Assembly (NCBI GenBank): GCA_003558985.1
Contig: PWNJ01000108.1
Span: 1 to 48,921, forward strand
From: a candidate division CSSED10-310 bacterium
GTDB lineage: Bacteria > CSSED10-310
Length of the DNA stretch: 48,921 bases
Direction: 5' to 3'
The translations under genes were made by a program, and so were the position numbers. The notes beneath the pieces were generated by a model. The model saw only the letters and a program-made list of their open reading frames with translations. It did no database searches and had not been told where the DNA came from. Positions 8,864 to 15,611 of the stretch are shown here, in pieces (the stretch's first letter is position 1; each line of letters starts with the position of its first letter).

Positions 8864-9470
8864 TATCGGCGTTACCCGGGTGAAATGGACGAAAAAACGG
8901 TTTGTCGGCAAACTCCAGCATTTCCGTATCACCGCTACTGTCCCCATATGCATAGATAACATTGTATTCGGATGTGTTAATGCTTTCTTTTATGCGACGA
9001 ACTTTCTCGGCGCCACGACAGTTCCGGCCTTTTAAACGGCCGGTAAATATGCCTTCCGAAAAGTTCAACGCTGAACAGATAAGTTCCAACTTCTGTTCAC
9101 GGCACCATTCGGCAAGCCATACATCAGCCGAAGCCGAAACAATAACTATCCGGTGTTTTTGACGCCGATGCCAGTCCAGGCGTTCCATGGCTCCAGCACG
9201 AATCAGTTTTGGAATTCGTAACCGGGCATATTCACACCCCAAAGCCCACAGTGTTTTTTCATCATATCCAGCGAATGCTAATGTCAGAAACCGCTCCTTG
9301 AATGCCTGATTTGACAGTTTCTTAAACTTGAATGCCATTACAGCCGGTAGCAATTTTATAAAAACAATCACCGCTGCCGGTCTGCCTTTAACGTACATCA
9401 TAAAATCCAGCAATGTGTCTTTTCGGGTAATTGTACCATCGAAGTCAAACAGCGCCAATCCTTTGTTCAT
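8844..9470 (-). CDS. HAD-IB family phosphatase (SerB-like)
   Basis: A 208-residue haloacid dehalogenase hydrolase of subfamily IB. Motif I is FDFDGTITRKD (nucleophile Asp9, acid Asp11), motif II is IVSASADVW, and the last motif is AYGDSSGDTEML with the metal-binding Asp residues. The cap is the helical insertion between motifs I and II. The family includes phosphoserine phosphatase and phospholipid or glycerol-phosphate phosphatases; the substrate is not decided here. The lone context, convergent with a DMT transporter and divergent from the selenoprotein gene, does not help. The 3' end overlaps the transporter's end. Confidence 0.85.
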   Translation of the reverse strand: MNKGLALFDFDGTITRKDTLLDFMMYVKGRPAAVIVFIKLLPAVMAFKFKKLSNQAFKERFLTLAFAGYDEKTLWALGCEYARLRIPKLIRAGAMERLDWHRRQKHRIVIVSASADVWLAEWCREQKLELICSALNFSEGIFTGRLKGRNCRGAEKVRRIKESINTSEYNVIYAYGDSSGDTEMLEFADKPFFRPFHPGNADIIKTED

Positions 9471-9518
9471 TCCTGTCCCCCTTTATCCGGTTACCTGATA
9501 CAAGGACTCAGGCAGTTT

Positions 9519-9552
9519 ACTTGTCATTGGGTGCATCGACAAGTAATATTAT
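9519..9552 (+). promoter_or_regulatory. Promoter and inverted repeat ahead of the selenoprotein gene
   Basis: Perfect 7-bp arms ACTTGTC (9519-9525) and GACAAGT (9538-9544) flank 12 bases. The arm contains TTGTCA (9521-9526), and 18 bases after it is AATATT (9545-9550), with TATTAT overlapping. The palindrome therefore covers the putative -35 box and the spacer, as an operator would. The match to a sigma70 promoter is moderate. Confidence 0.4.
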
Positions 9553-9580
9553 AGGGTCACTTTTCGCTAAGGAGTTGTTT

Positions 9581-9808
9581 ATGACTATTACAATCAAGTA
9601 TTGCAGCCAATGAAACTATGAACCCCGAGCTGCCGGTCTGGCAGCCGAGTTGAAAGATGCCTTCAATGTGAACGCGGAACTGATTCCAGGCAGTGGAGGC
9701 ATTTTTGATGTCACTGTTGATGGAAACCTGGTTTTTTCAAAATTTGAAACCGGGCGGTTTCCCGATACGGGTGAAGTGGTCAAAATTTTAAAAAAAATGA
9801 AGAAATAG
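9581..9808 (+). CDS. Rdx/SelW-family selenoprotein with in-frame UGA (Sec11)
   Basis: The frame from ATG 9581 meets TGA at 9611-9613 and then continues open to TAG at 9806. Reading the TGA as selenocysteine gives 75 residues beginning MTITIKYCSQU NYEPRAAGLA. This is the Rdx fold (SelW/SelT/SelH/Rdx12 group): a first beta strand, a CxxU redox motif (Cys8-Ser-Gln-Sec11), an Arg/Ala helix, then ELIPGSGGIFDVTVDG and a FETGRFPDTGEVVKIL C-terminus typical of the SelW group. The protein is thought to be a thiol redox protein of the cytoplasm. AGGAG lies eight bases before the ATG. A SECIS-like hairpin starts 15 bases after the UGA. The gene would be called as a 10-residue fragment by ordinary gene finders. 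A Cys-to-Sec error or pseudogene is unlikely because the family homology runs straight across the UGA. Confidence 0.9.
9629..9645 (+). promoter_or_regulatory. Bacterial SECIS element
   Basis: A 6-bp stem, GCTGCC (9629-9634) with GGCAGC (9640-9645), closes a five-base loop GGTCT. The loop begins 21 bases after the UGA, inside the range for bacterial SECIS elements. The GGUCU apical loop is the same as that of the well-studied E. coli fdhF SECIS, where the loop guanines and uridine contact SelB. The hairpin also encodes protein, as bacterial SECIS elements must. Confidence 0.85.
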
Positions 9809-9869
9809 CATCTATTGCCTGACAGAAAGTAAAAACAGCTTTTCTTAATTTGGCAAAGGTATGGGGTTT

Positions 9870-10547
9870 CTATGCAAAAGCATCGGGGAGCAGGCCAGTC
9901 ATGTTCACCGCGTCCTTGTCAAGAACATCGAATCCGGATTGTCTGCAATGGCTTAATGCATGAATCAACGGTTCCAGCGACTGTTTCAATGCCGGTTTAA
10001 ACTGACCGAAATAAACCGGCTGAAAAAAATAATTTCCGATAAAAGCGGATGATTCATAAAGTAACGAAGAACCGACAGCAACCAGGTCCAGCAACATAAC
10101 AACAGTCAGATTATCATCAAAATTTAAGGCCAGACCCATCATTTCAAGCTGCACAATATGATCATTAAATGCAGTCAAATCGGCCTGATCCGGCTGATTT
10201 CCGATAGCAACCACAGCCGCCAGTGATGGATTTTCCCAATCTTTCCTGTCTGCGTATTCTTCATGAAATGAAATAATCAGTGAATGCTGTTCCCTGTCAT
10301 GCGTTTCTGGCTCCAGTTGAGGCAATTGCGTAACACGAATTGAGTTGGTTAAACGCAGCGATCGTATAACATCATTAAATTCGTATTGGGAATCTGCGGG
10401 AACACTCAGGTCAACAATGCTAAAACGCACTGGCGCAAGCGCATCATCCAGAACGCTTTCAACAACACCCAACGAACATTTTTCCGGAAACATAAACATC
10501 GTATCCCGGGAAGACGTTTGTTTTTTTTGTTGCTTTGATTTGGCCAT
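9870..10547 (-). CDS. Hypothetical protein, 225 aa
   Basis: I do not recognise this protein. It starts with a basic stretch (MAKSKQQKKQTSS), followed by an acidic, probably mixed alpha/beta body. No signal peptide is seen; one hydrophobic stretch (about residues 155-172, LTVVMLLDLVAVGSSLLY) is too polar to be a sure membrane helix. The start was placed at the ATG 10545-10547, which has GAAAGG upstream, rather than at the ATG of the longer frame at 10604, which has none. It lies just after tRNA-Leu and its terminator on the same strand. Confidence 0.6.
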   Translation of the reverse strand: MAKSKQQKKQTSSRDTMFMFPEKCSLGVVESVLDDALAPVRFSIVDLSVPADSQYEFNDVIRSLRLTNSIRVTQLPQLEPETHDREQHSLIISFHEEYADRKDWENPSLAAVVAIGNQPDQADLTAFNDHIVQLEMMGLALNFDDNLTVVMLLDLVAVGSSLLYESSAFIGNYFFQPVYFGQFKPALKQSLEPLIHALSHCRQSGFDVLDKDAVNMTGLLPDAFA

Positions 10548-10624
10548 AATACCTTTCGTGTTTTTGAACAGACCCAAACGTCTGCTCACATCACCTTCAC
10601 TCATATAGTATCGTATTTCAGATT

Positions 10625-10662
10625 ATAAAAACAAAATGCCCGACCGAGACGGTCCGTCGGGC
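10625..10662 (-). terminator. Rho-independent terminator after tRNA-Leu
   Basis: On the minus strand, 7-bp arms GCCCGAC and GTCGGGC (10656-10662 and 10638-10644) are followed by ATTTTGTTTTTAT. It lies about 10 bases beyond the tRNA 3' end. Confidence 0.85.
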
Positions 10663-10672
10663 TGATATTGTA

Positions 10673-10756
10673 TGCCGGAGGTGGGGGTCGAACCCACACG
10701 CCCCGAAGGGCACGGGATTTTGAGTCCCGCACGTCTGCCAATTCCATCACTCCGGC
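10673..10756 (-). tRNA. tRNA-Leu (anticodon CAA)
   Basis: On the minus strand the acceptor GCCGGAG pairs with CTCCGGC, with A as discriminator. The anticodon stem CGGGA/TCCCG encloses CTCAAAA, giving anticodon CAA (reads UUG). A long variable arm (CCCTTCGGGG) and the TTCGACCC T-loop mark a class II tRNA. The 3' CCA is not encoded. Confidence 0.95.
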
Positions 10757-10816
10757 AAAGGCAACCAAAACCGCAGAAATGAATAGCACAAATATTAATC
10801 AATGGCAACTGTCAAA

Positions 10817-11332
10817 TTATGACCCGTCGCCCCATGGATGATCGTGTCTGTCTACACAGTGCCAGCCCGAATAATCATGCTGGAGATCAACTTCAAAAAT
10901 AACCGGGTCTGCCAGCGAACACTTTACACTAATCCTGTAACTATCAGGTGTAATGCCCACCAACTCATACGTCACATCAAACAAACAGTCACAGCGGCAA
11001 GGTCCATCATCTTCATACGTTTCCCATGATGTGATCGTGATATGATTGCGGCCGGCATCGAGATCAAACGTCAGGGTTTCGGGACAGCAATTAAAACCTG
11101 CGTTCAGATGCCGTAATATCAGTTGTTCAGCGTTTTTACTGTAAACATACTCAACACATTCCGATGATGGTGGAGGAAAATCACTGCCGGCATCGAAATC
11201 CTTGCATCCGTCATATGATGTCATACTGGCTGACGGCGCTGTCGGATCTGCAGGATTGTCACTGTAGCAACCCGTGAAGATACACATCAATACAATCAGC
11301 AGTACAGCACAACCGATTTTTATGCAGCCCAT
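10817..11332 (-). CDS. Hypothetical lipoprotein, 171 aa
   Basis: A small secreted lipoprotein of unknown function. The signal peptide MGCIKIGCAVLLIVLMCIF leads into the lipobox FTGC, followed by an Asp/Pro/Ser linker (YSDNPADPTAPS). The mature part has eight or so cysteines (including CPETLT and PCRCDC), probably forming disulfides, and a beta-rich look. The start is the ATG at 11330-11332, five bases after a perfect AGGAGG; a GTG two codons earlier is unlikely. It has its own strong promoter at 11363-11391. No known domain is recognised. Confidence 0.72.
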   Translation of the reverse strand: MGCIKIGCAVLLIVLMCIFTGCYSDNPADPTAPSASMTSYDGCKDFDAGSDFPPPSSECVEYVYSKNAEQLILRHLNAGFNCCPETLTFDLDAGRNHITITSWETYEDDGPCRCDCLFDVTYELVGITPDSYRISVKCSLADPVIFEVDLQHDYSGWHCVDRHDHPWGDGS

Positions 11333-11362
11333 AAACACCTCCTGACCAATTAATCACTATAA

Positions 11363-11391
11363 ATTGTAAAACAAAAAAGACACTGTGTCAA
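11363..11391 (-). promoter_or_regulatory. Strong sigma70-type promoter of the lipoprotein gene
   Basis: On the minus strand TTGACA (11386-11391) and TACAAT (11363-11368) are exactly 17 bases apart, 30 bases before the ATG. This is one of the best promoter matches in the window. Confidence 0.75.
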
Positions 11392-11489
11392 AAAAGCAGT
11401 CCAGATCGATTAAAGCTGATTTACGGCACACTTTTATTGTCCAAATTCTAATTTCAATTCCGAATCTCTGTGACCGAAAGGTGGCCAAT

Positions 11490-12539
11490 CTATCGTAAAA
11501 GAACATCACAGGTGAAGCGGATTTTGCACAGCAATCGTCCCAGCCAGTTGTTATGAATGTTTCTGCGTATCAGATGCAGCAAACGTCGTTCCCAGGAAAA
11601 CGCGTTCATTTTCTTTTTTTTCTTACCGGTTTGAGCCGGGCTATTCTGCGCTTCAGATTCCCGATAATTTTCAAGAGGTTCAAACAATGTGTCTGGATCA
11701 TATCCCAGAGTGTCAAAATCTTTGGAGTCACAGAAACCTATCATTTTTTCCAGCAGTTTTTGTTTTTCTTTATCGGCATGAACCGTTTTGACCCATTTAT
11801 GCACCGATGAGGTTACCGGTCTGTTGTGCTGGTCCACTCCGATCGGATCACCCAAACCTTTCCGTTTGGTTTCTTTGACTGAGCCATAGTCAACGGTTTC
11901 CGGTTCAAACGGTAATTCAAGGAATTCACAGACATGTTTCATGTGAGTTTCAGGGTCTGTCACAAGATCCTCATATCTGATGTGTATAAATGGCGCGTTT
12001 GTTTCCCTGATAAACCGGGCCATTGCCGGTACATATCGTTCAATGATCGGGTTGTAATTATGTGCTGCTTTCCAGTCATTTTCGAAGAAAGACTGAGCAT
12101 AGGATGCAAAAATAGCAGCAGGATGCCGGGTCAACACCACATATTTCGCTTTTGGAAATACCTTGGTTATAAACGGCAATACAAGCGCATATGCCGGTGT
12201 TTTATCCAAAACCCGCTCCCTGGCATCCCCCGATGCTTCCAGTTGTCGACCATACAAATGGAAACAATATGCTCTGAGCGCTGTCAGATATTCTTCCTCG
12301 CCATTTGGCAGAGCCGCCACAAATTCACGTTGCGCTGATACTGCACGAAGATGATCATACGGAGCTTTTTCAATGTTTTCATAGTATCCCAGATGCGCCA
12401 ATGGAGTCATCAGGTGAGGTTCGGGGCCACCCGCAACTTTAGAATGAGCGCTGATCATCCGTTCCAGAAGCGTTGATCCGGATCGCGGTGAGCTGACGAT
12501 GAATATCATTTTGTCAGACATGTCTCTAATTTGAAGCAT
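11490..12539 (-). CDS. PAPS-dependent sulfotransferase family protein
   Basis: A protein of 349 residues with the sulfotransferase 5'-phosphosulfate-binding loop SSPRSGSTLLERMISAHS close to the N-terminus. Further in are VVLTRHPAAIFASYAQSF (3'-phosphate binding region) and IHIRYEDLVTDPETHM, which are hallmarks of the Sulfotransfer family. It would transfer sulfate from PAPS to an acceptor such as a carbohydrate, lipid or tyrosine. The start is the second Met of the frame because GGAGGT is encoded by the first codons. It lies 29 bases after the metallo-hydrolase in the same operon as a GT39-like protein, which suggests a glycan acceptor, but that is inference. The C-terminal 60 residues are very basic. 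Confidence 0.85.
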   Translation of the reverse strand: MLQIRDMSDKMIFIVSSPRSGSTLLERMISAHSKVAGGPEPHLMTPLAHLGYYENIEKAPYDHLRAVSAQREFVAALPNGEEEYLTALRAYCFHLYGRQLEASGDARERVLDKTPAYALVLPFITKVFPKAKYVVLTRHPAAIFASYAQSFFENDWKAAHNYNPIIERYVPAMARFIRETNAPFIHIRYEDLVTDPETHMKHVCEFLELPFEPETVDYGSVKETKRKGLGDPIGVDQHNRPVTSSVHKWVKTVHADKEKQKLLEKMIGFCDSKDFDTLGYDPDTLFEPLENYRESEAQNSPAQTGKKKKKMNAFSWERRLLHLIRRNIHNNWLGRLLCKIRFTCDVLLR

Positions 12540-12568
12540 TTTTACCTCCATTTGATATTATAAGTGGT

Positions 12569-13192
12569 CTAAAGAAACGGATTGTTGTTTAATTCATGTT
12601 CTATATCGGTAGCAGGTCCGTGTCCCGGAAACACTTTTGTATTTTCCGGCAATGTCATCAGTTTCTCAGAAATTGACCATAATAGTTTTTGTGTGTCTCC
12701 CCCCGGCAGATCAGTGCGACCGATAGATTCACGGAATAACGTATCACCACTGATAACCTGTCCACTTTGATTGCAGTAAAGACATATTCCTCCGGGAGAA
12801 TGTCCCGGAGTATGCAGAACCTTAATTTCCAATGATCCAAGTGTCAGTATCTCGCCATCATCAATATACCTGGTCGGAACCGGCGGTTTTTTACCCTGAA
12901 ATCCGTAATGCTCCATGGACTCAAACATACGGGTAAGAACACTTTTTTCTTTCATATGGATTAAATAATCTGTCTTCAGATTCTGTATCAAGTCTGTAAC
13001 CGCTCCAACATGATCAAAATGGCCATGGGTATTGACAATAAATGATACCGGACGATTCAAGCGATGTACTGCCTCAAGAATTCTGTCCGACTCGCCTCCC
13101 GGATCAACAATCCCGACAGGGCTGTTGTCCTTGTCTCCTATCAAATAGCAGTTGACTTCCAGGGGATCTACAACCAGTGTTTTAATTATCAT
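12569..13192 (-). CDS. MBL-fold metallo-hydrolase, glyoxalase II/YcbL-like
   Basis: A 207-residue metallo-beta-lactamase-fold hydrolase of the short glyoxalase II-like group. The zinc ligands are in NTHGHFDHVGAV, LHTPGHSPGGICLY, SGDTLFRESIGRTDLPGG and the final VFPGHGPATDIEHE. Such proteins hydrolyse thioesters like S-lactoylglutathione or related compounds in the cytoplasm; the true substrate is unknown. The ATG overlaps the TGA of the upstream GT39/TPR gene (ATGA), so they are translationally coupled. Confidence 0.88.
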   Translation of the reverse strand: MIIKTLVVDPLEVNCYLIGDKDNSPVGIVDPGGESDRILEAVHRLNRPVSFIVNTHGHFDHVGAVTDLIQNLKTDYLIHMKEKSVLTRMFESMEHYGFQGKKPPVPTRYIDDGEILTLGSLEIKVLHTPGHSPGGICLYCNQSGQVISGDTLFRESIGRTDLPGGDTQKLLWSISEKLMTLPENTKVFPGHGPATDIEHELNNNPFL

Positions 13193-15051
13193 AACAAATC
13201 CTCTTGTTTCTGAGCGTTTTCGTTTAAGGTATCCAGCGTTGCTTTTATCTGTCTTTCAAGCACATCAACCCTGTAACGTTGCGCAGTAGTCATGGTGTGA
13301 CCATCAAGGTTCTCAAGCGCTGATAGTGCGTTGTCCATCATATCCATCCTGATATACAACTCTGCCAAAAGAATTGGTGCATCGGCTGTGTCGGAATGAA
13401 CCCTGACTGTACGTTCCAAAAGGCGACGAGCCGCTTCATATTGCTCCTTACGGATATAAACCTGACTCAGGTTCATTAGCGCTTCAAAATTATCGGTGTC
13501 CTGAACAAGAACATTCTGGAACGAAAATTCTGCATCTTCCAAACGGTCATCCATCATTTGCAGGGTTCCCAGGTAAAACCATGCTTTGGGTGAGCTATCC
13601 TGTCGCAATATTTCTTGCAGGCATTCTTCCGCTTCATCCATTTGACCCAAAGCAATATGAGCCAGCGCCCGGTTAAACCATCCGGGCAGATCTGTCTGCT
13701 CTGTCAGATCAAGCCAGGTCAGTGAAAAACCCGCTGCCAGACACACAGCAATCAGAATCATGGTTTTCCAGTGGTTTTGTTTGATATGGCTGACTGAACT
13801 GCTGACACAAAATCCGGCAAACATTAGCAGCCACGGAGTAGCGGGCATTCTGTATCTGGCATGAACGAAGAAAATGATAACAGCAATCATTACACTGACC
13901 AATAAACAGACAGGTAGCAGAGCTTTTCGCTTGTCCAATTGTTTTTTTGCAGGAATCATCAGCAATCCCGTCAATGCAAAAGGTGCGATCCAGCCAAAGC
14001 GAAATAGGGGCAATCTGAGTATTGAGTGAAATCGGCTGTCAAAATCAAGACCATATTCACTGGGTATTTCATATGCATTCCAGAACAGAGCGAGTTTGCG
14101 TATTTGTAATTTTGCAAAAGCAACTGGGTTGTTTTTCATAAACTCCAGCGATTTGCCGACCCAGAATGCTGACACTTCACGATTGGTTGCAGGTCGTCCC
14201 AGTTTTTCTGAAACAATTTTCTTTGAATCGCGTGTTTGCTGGCCCGGGGAGTTTGAGATGCCGGTAACCATCATGTACGAACCGGTGGCCTGTTCGTGAT
14301 TCCCGATGTAGAAATTAATGCCCCCATGAGGAGCTACAAATACAAACTCATTATTCCGGACGGCGTGATAAACTGTGATTGGGGAAACAACAATTATAAC
14401 ACCCGCCAAATACAAAATAGCGGCCGAAACCGTTTTAAGGCCGGGACATTTATGTTGAAAAAAAGCGATCCATCCTGCTACAGCGAACGATACAATAAGG
14501 TAATTTGGAGCTGCCAGCAGAACCAGTCCCATCAGCAATCCGGATATCAATAATCGCATCCTGGTCAGTTTTCCGGCAACAAGGGCTACCGAAACTGTCA
14601 GGAATAATACCTGAAGTGTTGTAGCCATCAGAATACCGTCATAATAGATCAGTGGCATATATAAAGCGCACAAACCTGCGGCAATCAAGGCAGAACGGCG
14701 ATTGAATGCATAGTTTGCAATATGGTAAACAGGAAAAACAAGAAGCGCTCCGAATAACGCCTGTATCAGTCTGGGAAAAAACAGGTCCATTCCGAAAATG
14801 GCATACATAATCGCCAGAAAATATGGATAGAGCGGATTAAAAAGGTAATCGGAAGAAAACCATTGGCCATTCAGGATTTCTTTGGCACGTTGATCAAAAA
14901 AAGTAAAATCCAGAGACGGATTATCGAAAAACGGCGATGCCTGATATTGAATGATCCAGATCATTCTCAGAAGAAACGCTATGAAAAACAACCATAGCAA
15001 TACGATGCTCTGAGCGCTCAGTTTTTTTTTATCCCTGGATTGATCTGTCAT
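13189..15051 (-). CDS. Multispanning GT39-like glycosyltransferase with C-terminal TPR repeats
   Basis: A 620-residue membrane protein. The first 430 residues contain about eleven hydrophobic helices in the arrangement of PMT/ArnT-type transferases, with the acidic first periplasmic loop (SLDFTFFDQRAKEIL) and FNPLYPYFLAIMYAIFG that typify this group. These use polyprenyl-phosphate sugars to glycosylate proteins or lipids on the periplasmic side. Residues about 455-600 hold TPR motifs (AWFYLGTLQMMDDRLEDAE, EALMNLSQVYIRKEQYEAA), probably a docking arm outside the membrane. It is the first gene of an operon with an MBL hydrolase and a sulfotransferase, 59 bases after the V-ATPase K gene. GGAGAT precedes the ATG and falls within a hairpin. 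Confidence 0.82.
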   Translation of the reverse strand: MTDQSRDKKKLSAQSIVLLWLFFIAFLLRMIWIIQYQASPFFDNPSLDFTFFDQRAKEILNGQWFSSDYLFNPLYPYFLAIMYAIFGMDLFFPRLIQALFGALLVFPVYHIANYAFNRRSALIAAGLCALYMPLIYYDGILMATTLQVLFLTVSVALVAGKLTRMRLLISGLLMGLVLLAAPNYLIVSFAVAGWIAFFQHKCPGLKTVSAAILYLAGVIIVVSPITVYHAVRNNEFVFVAPHGGINFYIGNHEQATGSYMMVTGISNSPGQQTRDSKKIVSEKLGRPATNREVSAFWVGKSLEFMKNNPVAFAKLQIRKLALFWNAYEIPSEYGLDFDSRFHSILRLPLFRFGWIAPFALTGLLMIPAKKQLDKRKALLPVCLLVSVMIAVIIFFVHARYRMPATPWLLMFAGFCVSSSVSHIKQNHWKTMILIAVCLAAGFSLTWLDLTEQTDLPGWFNRALAHIALGQMDEAEECLQEILRQDSSPKAWFYLGTLQMMDDRLEDAEFSFQNVLVQDTDNFEALMNLSQVYIRKEQYEAARRLLERTVRVHSDTADAPILLAELYIRMDMMDNALSALENLDGHTMTTAQRYRVDVLERQIKATLDTLNENAQKQEDLL

Positions 15052-15061
15052 CGTTTCAAAT

Positions 15062-15081
15062 CTCCGGTGAATTAACCGGAG
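15062..15081 (-). promoter_or_regulatory. Hairpin that covers the ribosome binding site of the GT39/TPR gene
   Basis: Perfect 7-bp arms, CTCCGGT (15062-15068) and ACCGGAG (15075-15081), with a 6-base loop. Read on the minus strand, the 3' arm ends in the GGAG that serves as Shine-Dalgarno sequence ten bases before the ATG. No T-tract follows, so it does not look like a terminator. Confidence 0.5.
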
Positions 15082-15109
15082 TTTACCACTTTAATCGTAA
15101 TAGTCTGTA

Positions 15110-15565
15110 TTATCCTGCTGCCGGCAAAGCAGTCATGGTGAAAACCATAACAAACAATGCGACTGTTTCCACTACTCCCAGAACCATAATATAGTTTCCA
15201 AACCCCTTGCCGGTTTCTGCCAGAGCATCGGCGGCTTTTGCGCCTGCTTTACCCTGCATCATTGCCGACATGCCCATAGCCAATCCGGCAACCAGGCCCA
15301 TCAGTATCAGCGCAGGATAATTTGCTGCAGAATAGTCAACATTCTGGATAGCATTTCTAAGTATTAAACCGTAAATTGTTTGTGACAAGGGCGCTCCGAC
15401 AAAAGCGATCAAAATGAAGGGGGCCGTTTTATTCAGTGTGAATGCCCGTTTCCATGCGCCGATTGCAGCCATTCCGGCATAGCCTGTTCCGAGGGCCGAC
15501 CCAATTGCGGCAAGCGCCAGCGAGAATCCCATGTCACCAAAACCAGTTGTTGTACCCGCAAACAT
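15110..15565 (-). CDS. ntpK: V-type ATP synthase subunit K (membrane rotor)
   Basis: A 151-residue duplicated hairpin (four helices) proteolipid forming the rotor ring. The conserved ion-carrying Glu is in the last helix (VLGVVETVALF, Glu133). Ser61-Gln62 and Tyr65 in PLSQTIYG and Gln104 in MMQGKAG line up with Thr64, Gln65, Tyr68 and Gln110 of the sodium-coupled E. hirae NtpK, with Glu133 equivalent to Glu139. Sodium coupling is therefore plausible but is inference. AGGAGG precedes the ATG. It is the last V-ATPase gene of the operon. Confidence 0.93.
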   Translation of the reverse strand: MFAGTTTGFGDMGFSLALAAIGSALGTGYAGMAAIGAWKRAFTLNKTAPFILIAFVGAPLSQTIYGLILRNAIQNVDYSAANYPALILMGLVAGLAMGMSAMMQGKAGAKAADALAETGKGFGNYIMVLGVVETVALFVMVFTMTALPAAG

Positions 15566-15611
15566 TATATGTCCTCCTTATGTGTATAAACCTTTTTCAC
15601 GTTTATAATCG

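Noticed and set aside
9431..9613. 60-codon frame ending at the UGA
   Set aside because: Only its last ten codons belong to the selenoprotein; the earlier part has no binding site and no family similarity.
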